Position numbers and translations under genes: made by a program
DNA from: Anaerolineae bacterium
Lineage (GTDB): Bacteria; Chloroflexota; Anaerolineae; Aggregatilineales; UBA2796
DNA length: 64,000 nucleotides
Direction of reading: 5' to 3'
Assembly: GCA_019637615.1 (NCBI GenBank)
Contig: JAHBVJ010000001.1
Coordinates: forward strand, 310,001-374,000
Part shown: piece by piece, positions 52,979 to 62,143 of the stretch
Numbering within the stretch: the stretch's first letter is position 1
How the letters are laid out: each line of letters starts with the position of its first letter
Notes under the pieces: generated by a model
Databases searched by the model: none
What the model saw: the letters and a program-made list of their open reading frames with translations, nothing else
Told to the model about the DNA's origin: nothing

Positions 52979-54016
52979 ATGAGCAACACGAGAAACTCAT
53001 CAAAATCGATCAGCGGGCGTATCTTGCGCTGGGCAATACGCGGCATCTTAGGCGGTGTAGCGCTAATCCTAGCCCTGATCATCACTGGTACGATCTACGA
53101 GAGCGCGATGGCAAGCCGCGACGCGGAACGCTACCCCGCGCCGGGGCAAATCATTCAAGTCAATGGGCGCAATATGCACCTACACTGCGAAGGCGAGGGC
53201 GCGCTGACGGTTGTGCTGGAAGCAGGTGCCAACGCATGGTCAGAGATGTGGGCGTTGACGCAGCCCGCTATCAGTAAGCTCACACGGACATGTAGCTACG
53301 ACCGCGCTGGTTACGGGTGGAGTTCCCCGAAGGACGGTTCTCACGCTCCACAAGCGGTCGCGGAGGAGTTGCATGATCTTCTCCATAACGCAGGTATCCA
53401 ACCGCCCTACGTGCTCGTCGGTCATTCGATGGGCGGCAAGTATATCCGTGCCTACACGATCGCCTATCCGCAAGAAGTCGCCGGACTAATCTTCGTGGAT
53501 GCGCGCCATGAGTCGATGGAGCCAGTTGGGCGGACGCCAGAGCAAAGCCGAAAGGACGGAGAAGCCTACGAAGCCGCCCTCAACCTATACCGCATCCTGA
53601 GGCAAACGGGCGTGGCACGTATATTTGGTTTGCCCTTGGCGCGGTCGCTCGACCCCACCTTGAATCTATACCCGGCTGACATCGTGTACCGGATGACGTT
53701 GTTCACTGTTCGCGAGACGACTCTCCAAACGATGATCGCGGAAGGAAAAGACGGCATGGCGGATGATGCCGAGTTGAGCGCATCGAGATTGCCTGCCCAG
53801 TTACCCATCATCGTTCTATCGGCAGAGTCTTCGCTGGAAATAGAGGGCTGGTCGTCGGCACAGCAACAGTTGGCAGCACTGTCGAATAACAGCCAGTGGA
53901 TTGTGGTTCCGAACACGGGACATAACATTCAGACGGAACAACCGCAAGCTATCGTGGAGGCCGTGCGTAGTCTCATCGACAGCATCGATACGGGCGTGCC
54001 GCTGGCAAAGCAATAG
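52979..54016 (+). CDS. Membrane-anchored alpha/beta hydrolase
   Basis: 345 residues from ATG 52979 (the frame also opens at 52943). One N-terminal membrane helix (about 15-40, LRWAIRGILGGVALILALII) with positive residues before it, so the hydrolase domain faces outside. The nucleophile elbow GHSMGG has S150; the catalytic His lies in NTGHNIQTEQP near the C-terminus. The oxyanion region is EAGANAWSEMW. Substrate unknown; family members are esterases, lipases or haloperoxidase-like. Divergent from the two-component pair, so it is a possible target of that system. Confidence 0.87.
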   Translation: MSNTRNSSKSISGRILRWAIRGILGGVALILALIITGTIYESAMASRDAERYPAPGQIIQVNGRNMHLHCEGEGALTVVLEAGANAWSEMWALTQPAISKLTRTCSYDRAGYGWSSPKDGSHAPQAVAEELHDLLHNAGIQPPYVLVGHSMGGKYIRAYTIAYPQEVAGLIFVDARHESMEPVGRTPEQSRKDGEAYEAALNLYRILRQTGVARIFGLPLARSLDPTLNLYPADIVYRMTLFTVRETTLQTMIAEGKDGMADDAELSASRLPAQLPIIVLSAESSLEIEGWSSAQQQLAALSNNSQWIVVPNTGHNIQTEQPQAIVEAVRSLIDSIDTGVPLAKQ

Positions 54017-54023
54017 GGGAAAA

Positions 54024-54058
54024 GTGAGCATCCAATCCTAGCGGGGTTGGATGCTCAC
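54024..54058. terminator. Convergent terminator hairpin
   Basis: GTGAGCATCCAATCC (54024-54038) pairs with GGGTTGGATGCTCAC (54044-54058), 15 bp with one G-U pair, loop of 5. Ends both the hydrolase (+) and ilvE (-) transcripts. Confidence 0.7.
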
Positions 54059-54073
54059 GACGTTTACGTAATG

Positions 54074-55018
54074 TTAGGCCTTGACTGGCTCGGTCACGTA
54101 CACGGGATGTGTCCAGTGGCGGTATTCCGGAATCTTGCCCGTCACCACCTTGAAGAACACCTCGCGCAGCTTTTCCACCATCGGCCCCATCTTGCCCGTG
54201 CCAATTGGACGGTGATCGACGGAAGTGACCGCCGCCACCTGCACGCCGGTGCCGCAGAAAAAGGCTTCTTCCGCCAAGTACACTTCGGTACGGTCGATCT
54301 CACGCTCGACCACTTCCACGCCCATCACTTCACGCAGCAGCGCGATCACGGACGTGCGGGTGATGCCTTCGAGAATGTCGGCACTCAGCGGCGGCGTGAT
54401 GGCCTTGCCGTTGCGGACGATGAAGAAGTTGGCGGAACTGGCTTCGGAGACGTGCCCGGATTCGTTCAAGACCAGCGCTTCGTCAAAGCCGTTCAACTCG
54501 GCCTCGGTCTTGATCAGCGCGGAATTGACGTAGGCACCAGCGATCTTGCCACGGGCGGGGATCATGTTGTCGTTAATGCGCGTCCACGACGAGAAACCCA
54601 CCTTGACAGCGGTGTTATCGGCGGTGATGTAGTTGCCGAAGGGGAAGGCGAACATGGTGAAATCGCCGGGGACATCATGCAGCTTGACGCCGATGCCTTC
54701 CATGCTCTTGTAGATCAGCGGGCGGATGTAAACATTCTCGTGGAAATCTTCGGTGCGCAGCAGATCGCACAGGATGTCGCGCAACTGCTCGGAATTCCAC
54801 GGCAGGTCGATCATCAGCAGCTTGCCGGAGTTGCGCAAGCGGTTGAAGTGGTCGATTGGGCGGAACAGGAACAACTGCTTCTCGTCATCATTCCAATAAG
54901 CACGCATCCCACCAAACGCCGCCGTCCCGTAATTGAGGGCGTGATTCATCACGCTGACCTTGGCTTGTTCGATAGGCACGATCTTGCCCTGAAAAAAGGC
55001 GTACTTCGGCATCGACAT
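54074..55018 (-). CDS. ilvE: Branched-chain amino acid aminotransferase
   Basis: 314 residues, fold-type IV PLP enzyme. Performs the last step of Ile, Leu and Val synthesis, or the first step of their breakdown. Features: NYGTAAFGGMRAYW near the N-terminus, the PLP lysine K158 in PARGKIAGAYVNS, E of NESGHVSEASSANFF, and the phosphate-binding ILEGITRTS and FFCGTGVQVAAV segments. AAGGAG precedes the ATG by 8 bases. It stands alone, away from other ilv or leu genes. Confidence 0.95.
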   Translation of the reverse strand: MSMPKYAFFQGKIVPIEQAKVSVMNHALNYGTAAFGGMRAYWNDDEKQLFLFRPIDHFNRLRNSGKLLMIDLPWNSEQLRDILCDLLRTEDFHENVYIRPLIYKSMEGIGVKLHDVPGDFTMFAFPFGNYITADNTAVKVGFSSWTRINDNMIPARGKIAGAYVNSALIKTEAELNGFDEALVLNESGHVSEASSANFFIVRNGKAITPPLSADILEGITRTSVIALLREVMGVEVVEREIDRTEVYLAEEAFFCGTGVQVAAVTSVDHRPIGTGKMGPMVEKLREVFFKVVTGKIPEYRHWTHPVYVTEPVKA

Positions 55019-55472
55019 AATATAAGCTCCTTAACCCACGTTTCTCATGGAATGCGGTTGATTATCACGCTGTGAAGGGTTGGTTGCAAGCACCAAGTGA
55101 GTCCAATGGGCTGAGTGCTGACTCTCCGAGAGCGTCCATGCGGGTGAGTACCGTGTAAAGGGAGTGGTGAGCGCGCGGCGTGGTGGCGAAATGATCCCTA
55201 TTGTCGGCGTTTCCAGCATAGTCATCGCGAATCTCCGAATCAATGATCCCTAAAATGATCCCATTGGCGAGGAAGCACATTGAGAGGGCGATATTATGAA
55301 TCAAGATGATGTGCGCTTTCCCGCAACAACTCCAGAACGCTATCATCTTTGATGCCCTTAGAGTGCAGATACTCGGCAAGATACATTTCTTCCCCGCAAT
55401 GTCCTTATACAATGATCGGATTTACCTTTCTCAGGGCGACGGTATCGTTAAGTAGTTTGTGTGGCTCGAAAT
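55019..55472. other. Intergenic stretch with AATGATCCC repeats
   Basis: About 450 bases upstream of ilvE and beyond the end of the 547-residue protein gene. It holds three direct copies of AATGATCCC (55190, 55242, 55254) and a GCTGAGTGCTGA string near 55110 that is the complement of the AGCACT-type repeats. No gene is supported; the open frames here lack ribosome sites and protein-like composition. Confidence 0.5.
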
Positions 55473-57116
55473 CTATTGAGGCCGCTCGTTCAATGCCTGT
55501 TCGATCTCTTGCCACGTTGCCCAGAATTTGAACCAGCCACCGCCGCGTGAGGTTAGAATGCTGCGGGTTAAGTCGCAGCGTGCTTCAAGTTCATGTTGCG
55601 GGTTGACGGTATCTTCAGTGGTTGCGCCACCCGTAATACTCATGTGTTTCTGATCGATCAAATAGTGATAATCGTCAACATCCGGCAGCAGCTTGAAGCG
55701 CAACTCCTGCTGAATCTTTTCGGGCAGCTCAGTGACCGACACGATATGACTGGCGAATTCTTCCGGCGGGATTGTCGAGATCACATTGACCAATTTCTGC
55801 GAGGTCAAGACAGCCAGCGTCGTGACGATCTTGTCGCCCCCTACATAGCCCTGTGACAGCCAATTCCAGCGCTGATGACGATAGATCAGAATCCAATCGC
55901 CGCTGACGTAGGCCATCTCGCCCGACGCCAGTTGATCAAGGAAAGCTTTGGCCTGTGGGCTTAATTCTACGTCGCGCGGAAGCACACGATTGTTAGGCGC
56001 GGATATGCTTGGCGCGGCTGTCTCGGTTTTGTCGGGGGCTGGTTTCTCCTGCGCCAATTCCAGCGACCTGACCAGTTCGGGTTGCTGCCAGTCACGAGCA
56101 ACCGTCACTGCGAACGTTAGCGCTTCAGGATAGGCTGCCTCTTGAGCGATATTGCGCCAATATACGGCGTTCTGGCTGGCGGTATAGGCATGTTGATAGT
56201 CCTTTTGGGCGTATAACTGCCGCGACGCTTCCAGATGCGCCGTTCCATCATAGGATTCTTCGTCATTTGCCAGCCCCTCGATGACAGGGGTGAAAGCCGT
56301 TGATAACGACTCAGCCATCGGCGGCAAGCCCCGTTCGAGCAGTGTTTGTGCGGCGACTATCACGGGGTTTTCATCAGGCCATCCGAACTCAGGATGGCGC
56401 ACACGCTCGACCATATAGACATTATCGATGGCATGATTCAGGCTCAGCACATCCCACGCACTTCGACGGATAGCCGTAGCATCGTTACCTGCGAGTAGTG
56501 CCTTAAAGTGCAGCATTTGTGCAGGCGCAAACAATGCATCCTTGTGAATGACTTCGCGCCAGCGTTCTGCCAGATCGGTGGGATCGTTGAGCGCCCGTTC
56601 GTAGGCGGCATCAAACAGCGCCAGAACCGAATCGGGATCGGCGCGGCTGAAGGGGAGATGCGGCAGGGCGGTGAACATATCTGCGGTTTCGTCGCGCAAG
56701 TCATCGATGAGAGCTTGGGTGATGCCCTCGGAATCGCCTAGCCAAGCGCTGTATTTCAGCACCTTTTCGCTATAAATTTTGAGCGCCTGCTGATGTTGAA
56801 GCGGCGTATCAATTTGCAGAATAGCAGGCATAAGTCGGGAAAGCCGTGAAGAAATTGTCCGGCACCCTTCGCCGACATGCGAGACGCGCACAACAGGCCA
56901 ATTTGCTATCGGCTGCCCCGGCAAAAATCGGAGCGCGAGTTGATCGCCGTTAACAGAATAGGCAAACGCCACGACCCCGATCACGCCAAAACGCCCGACG
57001 TAGCGCGTCTCAACCGCGACACGTGCCGAAAAGTGAAATGAGACATTAAGCACAGGATCATCGGGTGTGTTTTCAATCGTTTCAAGAAGGTTGTCAATCG
57101 AATTGAGATTAAGCAT
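55473..57116 (-). CDS. Hypothetical protein, 547 residues
   Basis: Not recognised. Soluble, no signal peptide or membrane helix. The N-terminal third has beta-rich sequence (VLNVSFHFSARVAVETRYVG). The middle (about 130-360) is helical and rich in Ala/Leu pairs (ESLSTAFTPVIEGLANDEES, LEASRQLYAQKDYQHAYTAS), resembling TPR-like repeats. A low-complexity linker follows (about 355-375, EKPAPDKTETAAP), and the C-terminal part contains SGDWILIYRHQRWNWLSQGY and KLLPDVDDYHYLID. The start overlaps the stop of a 42-residue ORF by 8 bases, so translation is probably coupled; there is no good ribosome site of its own. Confidence 0.75.
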   Translation of the reverse strand: MLNLNSIDNLLETIENTPDDPVLNVSFHFSARVAVETRYVGRFGVIGVVAFAYSVNGDQLALRFLPGQPIANWPVVRVSHVGEGCRTISSRLSRLMPAILQIDTPLQHQQALKIYSEKVLKYSAWLGDSEGITQALIDDLRDETADMFTALPHLPFSRADPDSVLALFDAAYERALNDPTDLAERWREVIHKDALFAPAQMLHFKALLAGNDATAIRRSAWDVLSLNHAIDNVYMVERVRHPEFGWPDENPVIVAAQTLLERGLPPMAESLSTAFTPVIEGLANDEESYDGTAHLEASRQLYAQKDYQHAYTASQNAVYWRNIAQEAAYPEALTFAVTVARDWQQPELVRSLELAQEKPAPDKTETAAPSISAPNNRVLPRDVELSPQAKAFLDQLASGEMAYVSGDWILIYRHQRWNWLSQGYVGGDKIVTTLAVLTSQKLVNVISTIPPEEFASHIVSVTELPEKIQQELRFKLLPDVDDYHYLIDQKHMSITGGATTEDTVNPQHELEARCDLTRSILTSRGGGWFKFWATWQEIEQALNERPQ

Positions 57117-57237
57117 TGGCAGTTGTCACCGCTTGGTGCATGGCGATAAAGGTTGGGATCGGGATGGCGGCTTCGCCCATCTGGCGTTCACTGACAGTCA
57201 GGCTGTAGACCGTCCAGCGATCTTCTGTGGGTGTCAT
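57109..57237 (-). CDS. 42-residue ORF coupled to the 547-residue protein
   Basis: ATG at 57237, stop at 57109, overlapping the next start by 8 bases. The product reads MTPTEDRWTVYSLTVSERQM then GEAAIPIPTFIAMHQAV and a short tail. A consensus promoter lies 65-70 bases upstream and no other start fits between it and the large gene. The ribosome site is weak. It could be a small protein in its own right or a leader peptide for translational coupling. Family unknown. Confidence 0.5.
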   Translation of the reverse strand: MTPTEDRWTVYSLTVSERQMGEAAIPIPTFIAMHQAVTTANA

Positions 57238-57309
57238 CTACCCATCGGATGGATATGGGTATACGCCTACGGAATAGGGTACTTTACCGCATTTTTCAGT
57301 AGGATAGGA

Positions 57310-57339
57310 AGTATACCAGAACTAAAGCGCGTTTGTCAA
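57310..57339 (-). promoter_or_regulatory. Promoter of the 42-aa/547-aa unit
   Basis: TTGACA (57339-57334), 18 bases, TATACT (57315-57310) on the minus strand. Strong housekeeping-type match, giving a leader of about 65 bases before the small ORF. Confidence 0.65.
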
Positions 57340-57392
57340 GAGACAATTGTTGTGATTTTGTAAATAAGTTCTAAAAGAACAGTACAGAGAAA

Positions 57393-59882
57393 TTATTGGA
57401 GCTGGCGTTCGCTCTTGTCTGTTTCTGGTGCAGTGGGCACGGTGAAGTAAAAGGTGGCACCTTCCCCCAATGTGCTTTCGGCCCAGATTCGCCCCTGATG
57501 ATGTTCGATGACTTTTTTGCATACGGCGAGGCCGATCCCGCTGCCTTTGTATTTCTCGATGGGGTGCAGTCGTTGGAACATCGTAAAGATGCGCTCCAAG
57601 TACTGCGACTCGATCCCGATACCATTGTCTTGGATGGAAAACAGCCAGTCATCTCCGGCGCGTTCGGCGCTCACACGGATACGGGGAGCCTGTTCGCTAT
57701 GAAACTTGAGCGCATTGGCTACAAGATTCTGGAAAAGCTGCACAAATTGATTCTTGTTGCCAACGATAGCAGGCAAATTTTCATAAACGACTTGCGCCTG
57801 ACTTTCTTCGATCTTCACCCCTAAATTCGCTAGTGCCGCCTTTAGCGCTTCTGCGGTGTTGAAGAGTACGAAATTGCGCTTGTCCGTCTTCACGCGGGAA
57901 TACGCGAGTAAGTCGTTAATCAACGCTTTCATGCGTGCTGCCCCATCGATGGCATAGGCAATAAAATCGCGCGCGTCCTGATCAAATATGGTCTGGTAGC
58001 GCACCTCTAATAGCTGCAAATAGCTGGTAATGGTACGCAGCGGCTCTTGGAGATCGTGCGAGGCGATGTAGGCAAAACGCTCTAACTCTTCGTTGGAACG
58101 CTTAAGATCGGACGCGTATTGTCGTAAGGCGTCTTCGGCTTCGATCCGCTGACTGACATCCATCATCAGGCCATAGGCAATGACAGGGTTGCCAACAGAA
58201 TCTGGCGTGACGGTCAGATGAGTTTCAATAGGGAGGATGCTGCCCGTTCTGGTCATGGCGCGGGCTTGAAGCGTCATCGCATTGCGACCACTGCGGTAAA
58301 GGCTGTGAATCTGCTCGGCAAACTTAGTTAAATCGTCGGGGTGGATGATAGTCCGGCCTAGACCGGGCATCGTGAGCCAGTCCTCAACCGTGTAGCCCAG
58401 AATTTTCTCGGCAAAACTGTTGACAAAATTGAGCCGCTGGCTGCTGCTGAGAATATTGCCTTCCCAGACCATCCCCGGCACATTTTCCAAGATGCTGCGC
58501 AAGCGCCGCCGTTCCGCTTCTAGCAACTGCGTGAGTTGTAACCGTTCCCGCTCGGCGCGTCGTCGTTCGCTAATATCACGAAACACGAGCACTTCGCCCG
58601 CCGATTCACCCGTGCGATTCTTAATCGGGGACACGTTGTGTTCAATCGGGACAGCCTGCCCCTGCCGTTTGATCAACAATGTATGCGCGGGATAAGTTAG
58701 CTTAACAGGTTCTAACGAACGATTAGTCGCCTGCTCGTCCAGTGCGCTTTTTACGCTTTCCGCCACAATTTTGAAGATGTCGTTGACGGGCTTGCCGACT
58801 GCTTCCTCTTGCGTCCATCCGGTTAACGATTCCGCGATAGGTGTCATCAGTTCAATGACCCCTTGCGGATTGGCGGCGATGACGGCATCCCCGATGCTCC
58901 GCAGCGTCACCTCAAACCGTTCGCGCTGGTTCTGGGTCTGATAGTAGAGCCGCGCGTTATCCACCGCTAAGGCCGCCGTTCGCCCCAATTCTTCAGCGAG
59001 GGCGACATCTTCGGGACTTAGATAACGTCCACTGTCATCCGTCGTCACCAAACTGATTGCCCCGAAGGTATTACCGCGCGCTGTCAATGGGACTACCGCC
59101 GACGAACGGAAGCCTAATTCACGCACGATTCTGAGCAGTTCTGTATCACCTTTGGCGGCCAAGATTAGCAGTTCATCCGTGATTTTGGGAAGATAGTCTG
59201 TTTGACCCGTCTTGATCACTTTCACAAAACTAGTCTCATCCGCCATGCTGCGTGGGTAGCGTCGATGCATCTCATAAGCCCATTCGACTTTGGCGGGATC
59301 GACGTGCGTGACGGCAACTCGCTGGATGGTACCTTGCTCATCAACAAGATCAACGGCGCACCAATCGGCAACCTTGGGGGTGGCGAGTTTGGCAATGTTG
59401 GCGAGGGTGGTTTTGTAATCAATCGACGCCGCTAATGTTTTACTGGCTTCGATCAGAAAGTCCTGAAGAATTTGCTGTTTTTTCTGTGCCGTTACGTCAC
59501 GCGTAATGGTGACGACAAACTCGACCTCGCCATCTTCCGCCAACACGGGTTGTGCTTTGACCGCTGACCAACGTTGATCCCCAGTAATAAAATTGTGATA
59601 GCGCACAACACGTTCAGGCGTTGGTTTGCCACTCAGCGCCGCATAGCCCGGTAGTTGGAAAAAATCGAGCGCGTGCCCTTGCTCATCATAAACTTCATAG
59701 CGGGCAGCGAGTTCGCTCGGTGAAGCGGCTAACATGGCCTCGCTGGAGGGATAGCCACTCATGCGGGCGGCAGCGTCGTTCACAAAGATGAGCTGTCCGT
59801 CTTTGTCTCTGGCAGTGATCCCATCGGTGATCGCGTTGAGCAGCAGCATGGAGCGTTCTAGAGAACCGAGCAATCGATGCAT
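57393..59882 (-). CDS. Cytoplasmic PAS/GAF sensor histidine kinase
   Basis: 829 residues, no membrane helix. Order: PAS (about 10-130, AITDGITARDKDGQLIFVND), GAF (about 145-315, ending AEELGRTAALAVDNARLYYQ), PAS (about 325-440, SIGDAVIAANPQGVIELMTP), PAS/PAC (about 465-590), coiled linker, HisKA with phospho-acceptor H609 in IASHDLQEPLRT, and HATPase_c (VANALKFH, DNGIGIE, GSGIGLAVCKKV). The HisKA type is that found next to phytochrome-like and Cph1-type kinases. The signal may be redox, a small molecule or light; no chromophore Cys is evident. No response regulator is adjacent, so it is an orphan kinase here. Confidence 0.93.
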   Translation of the reverse strand: MHRLLGSLERSMLLLNAITDGITARDKDGQLIFVNDAAARMSGYPSSEAMLAASPSELAARYEVYDEQGHALDFFQLPGYAALSGKPTPERVVRYHNFITGDQRWSAVKAQPVLAEDGEVEFVVTITRDVTAQKKQQILQDFLIEASKTLAASIDYKTTLANIAKLATPKVADWCAVDLVDEQGTIQRVAVTHVDPAKVEWAYEMHRRYPRSMADETSFVKVIKTGQTDYLPKITDELLILAAKGDTELLRIVRELGFRSSAVVPLTARGNTFGAISLVTTDDSGRYLSPEDVALAEELGRTAALAVDNARLYYQTQNQRERFEVTLRSIGDAVIAANPQGVIELMTPIAESLTGWTQEEAVGKPVNDIFKIVAESVKSALDEQATNRSLEPVKLTYPAHTLLIKRQGQAVPIEHNVSPIKNRTGESAGEVLVFRDISERRRAERERLQLTQLLEAERRRLRSILENVPGMVWEGNILSSSQRLNFVNSFAEKILGYTVEDWLTMPGLGRTIIHPDDLTKFAEQIHSLYRSGRNAMTLQARAMTRTGSILPIETHLTVTPDSVGNPVIAYGLMMDVSQRIEAEDALRQYASDLKRSNEELERFAYIASHDLQEPLRTITSYLQLLEVRYQTIFDQDARDFIAYAIDGAARMKALINDLLAYSRVKTDKRNFVLFNTAEALKAALANLGVKIEESQAQVVYENLPAIVGNKNQFVQLFQNLVANALKFHSEQAPRIRVSAERAGDDWLFSIQDNGIGIESQYLERIFTMFQRLHPIEKYKGSGIGLAVCKKVIEHHQGRIWAESTLGEGATFYFTVPTAPETDKSERQLQ

Positions 59883-60030
59883 AAACGATAACCTAAACTT
59901 GAGATCACTTCTGGAGATAGATGTTATTGTGCCATGGTGTAATGAGTTATATCAAGAATGGTAAGAGAATGATAACTTGAATATCGTAGCGGGGAACGGA
60001 ACAGGGACAGCGCCGAGGGACACAGGTGAT

Positions 60031-60070
60031 GAGCCATTTCAATTACACTTGCAAGCGCATAAAATGGCTC
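60031..60070. terminator. Hairpin after the WXG100-like gene
   Basis: GAGCCATTT (60031-60039) pairs with AAATGGCTC (60062-60070), 9 bp with a 22-base loop, 20 bases after the WXG100-like stop codon. No U-run. Confidence 0.4.
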
Positions 60071-60090
60071 CTATGGTGAGATGATCCGGC

Positions 60091-60531
60091 TTATTCGTGC
60101 GGATCGCCGCTTTCAAACTTAGCCGGTAAGTCGCTAATGCCGGGTGTCGGTGTGAATTTGAACGCCGGACTGGGTCTGAAGAACTTGAAGGCCATATCTG
60201 CATCCGTCGCTGATGAGCCGCCAAAGCCACCAAAGCCGCCGAAGTATTCACGTACGTGACCATCCGCATCCTGAAACAAGGGGATCAAGTTCAACGTGCG
60301 GTCACCCATGTCATCATATTGCGTTTCCAATTGTTTAAGCCACGGAATAAAGAAACTATCCATCTCATCATAAAAACGATCTGCTGCATCACCGAGCCAG
60401 CCGCCGGACTGCAATGTGCTCAAATGATAGTAAATGCGCATCAAGAGCGAACGCAGTTCATCGGCAGTGTCGCGCAAACTGCGCCCGACGATCTCAATCG
60501 ATTCGTACTCGGCACGTACCGAAGTTGCCAT
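60091..60531 (-). CDS. Orphan WXG100-like protein
   Basis: 146 residues. The first 95 residues are predicted as two helices joined by a turn holding the W-x-G signature (W45-L-G47, in SGGWLGDAADRFYDEM), the mark of WXG100/ESAT-6-type proteins exported by type VII secretion. The C-terminal 50 residues are Gly/Phe-rich then Pro-rich (EYFGGFGGFGGSS, FRPSPAFKFTPTP). From family knowledge, export needs an EccC/EssC-type FtsK ATPase; none is in the window. The usual C-terminal YxxxD/E signal is not obvious. The neighbour is a histidine kinase upstream of no clear relation. It could instead be an antitoxin-like or structural WXG protein. Confidence 0.72.
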   Translation of the reverse strand: MATSVRAEYESIEIVGRSLRDTADELRSLLMRIYYHLSTLQSGGWLGDAADRFYDEMDSFFIPWLKQLETQYDDMGDRTLNLIPLFQDADGHVREYFGGFGGFGGSSATDADMAFKFFRPSPAFKFTPTPGISDLPAKFESGDPHE

Positions 60532-60646
60532 AATTCACAATCCCTCTGCTATGTATTCTCACTCTATACAGGATTATAATCGGTGCCGCGCAGCAAACTC
60601 GATTATTTGATAATTTTTTCACGTAATTTTATGGGGTTTATATTGG

Positions 60647-61381
60647 ATGACGCATGACGCTGCCTCCACGTTTTCCGGACTAATGATCGATGCCCTTGTA
60701 CGTGGCAAGAATCGACGCACCACAATTGATGATACGGCGTATATCGTCCAACGTCTGCGCCCTGCGCGTAACGCCAAGTTGCTCGATGTGCCGTGCGGGA
60801 TCGGCCGGATCAGCGTCGAACTGGCTGGCTATGGCTTTAGCGTGACGGGGGTCGATCTCAGTCCGGCAGCACTGGCGGCTTGTCAGCAGTTGGCGGAAGA
60901 ACGCGGCGTGAACGTAGCATGGGAACAACGCGATATGCGCGATCTGCCGTGGGTAGACCATTTTGATGGCGCGATCTGCTGGTGGGATAGCTTCGGGTTT
61001 CTGGATGAAGACGGTAACGCGGCGCATCTCAAGGCCATTTATCAGGCGTTGCGTCCCGGCGGTCGGCTGGTGCTGGAAACGCATGTCGCGGAGTCGATCT
61101 TCGCCAAGCTGCCCGCCCGCACATGGGAGTGGCTCGGTGATCTGCTGGTGATGGAAGAACTCGGCTTCGACCATGAGCAGACGCGGCTGCTGCGGCGTTG
61201 GACGTTCATGCGCGACGGAGTCACTGAACGCAAGCTGATTTCTGTGCAAATTTACACCTATCGCGCGTTGATCGCGCTGCTAAAGTGGGTAGGATTCACG
61301 CAGATCGAGACATCCAGCCACCGTTCCGACGAGCCGTTCAGGATCAACCACACGCGGCTGAACGTGGTGGCGACGAAATAA
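60647..61381 (+). CDS. SAM-dependent class I methyltransferase
   Basis: 244 residues. SAM-binding motif I LLDVPCGIGRISVELAGYG (about 45-63), motif II acidic end of strand 2 in VTGVDLSP, motif III ALRPGGRLVLETH (about 133-145). Methyltransf_11/25 type; substrate unknown. The start lacks a strong ribosome site, and a TATAAT box at 60575-60580 could drive it. Followed 18 bases later by thyX and an amylase-like gene, so the three may be one transcript. Confidence 0.87.
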   Translation: MTHDAASTFSGLMIDALVRGKNRRTTIDDTAYIVQRLRPARNAKLLDVPCGIGRISVELAGYGFSVTGVDLSPAALAACQQLAEERGVNVAWEQRDMRDLPWVDHFDGAICWWDSFGFLDEDGNAAHLKAIYQALRPGGRLVLETHVAESIFAKLPARTWEWLGDLLVMEELGFDHEQTRLLRRWTFMRDGVTERKLISVQIYTYRALIALLKWVGFTQIETSSHRSDEPFRINHTRLNVVATK

Positions 61382-61399
61382 CTTTCATTAAGCGAGGAT

Positions 61400-62140
61400 A
61401 TGGTGACGGATACACTGCAACCATTGATTGGCAAGCGTGTTCAGGTGCTCGATAAGGGCTACGTTGAACTACAAGACTTGATGCCGCATCCGAGTACAGG
61501 CGCAACGGGTGATCTGGCGATTGTATCGGCGGCGCGCACGTCGTTCATGGGCGAGGGCAAAGGCGACGAGAAAGATAAAAAGCTGCTGTTCTACCTGATG
61601 CGTAACGCTCACACGTCGCCATTCGAAATGGTCGAATTCAAATTTCGGTTGAAAGCGCCATTGGTGACGTGGTGGCAGTTGGTAAGGCATCGTATGGCCT
61701 CACTTAACCTCCAGAGCGGGCGGTATGTTGAATTCGAGGAAGATGAATTTTATGTGCCGTCGGTGTGGCGCAAGCAGTCTGCTTCCAACAAGCAAGCCAG
61801 TGACGGCGTGCTCGAAAGCGCCGATGATGTCGAATTGACGCAAGACCTGATCGCCCATTACGCGCGCTGCTATGATCTGTATCAGAAAGCGCTGTCCAAA
61901 GGCGTGGCGCGGGAAATGGCGCGGTTATACCTGCCCGGTTTCGCCGTCTATTACACAGGCATCTGGAAGCAAGACGCACACAACTTGATGCACCTGCTCA
62001 AACTACGGATGGCCCCCGACGCGCAAGAAGAAATCCGCGTGTATGCGCAAGCCATCTATACACATTTCTTCCAGCCCGCACTGCCGTGGACGGCGGAAGC
62101 CTTCGAAAAGTATGTATTAGCTAAACCAGAAAGCCAGTAA
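61400..62140 (+). CDS. thyX: Flavin-dependent thymidylate synthase
   Basis: 246 residues. Makes dTMP from dUMP with FAD and methylene-tetrahydrofolate. The signature RHRx7S is exact: R96-H97-R98 and S106, within RHRMASLNLQSGRYVEFEED; the R(96) to Y(109) stretch binds FAD and dUMP. A further conserved helix VAREMARLYLPGFAVYYTGIW carries the catalytic-region Arg. GAGGAT sits immediately before the ATG; a GTG three bases on is an equal alternative start. The gap to the next gene is 3 bases. Confidence 0.96.
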   Translation: MVTDTLQPLIGKRVQVLDKGYVELQDLMPHPSTGATGDLAIVSAARTSFMGEGKGDEKDKKLLFYLMRNAHTSPFEMVEFKFRLKAPLVTWWQLVRHRMASLNLQSGRYVEFEEDEFYVPSVWRKQSASNKQASDGVLESADDVELTQDLIAHYARCYDLYQKALSKGVAREMARLYLPGFAVYYTGIWKQDAHNLMHLLKLRMAPDAQEEIRVYAQAIYTHFFQPALPWTAEAFEKYVLAKPESQ

Positions 62141-62143
62141 ATT

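Noticed and set aside
54047-55075. 342-codon open frame opposite ilvE
   Set aside because: Shadow of ilvE; His/Asp-rich composition and no ribosome site.
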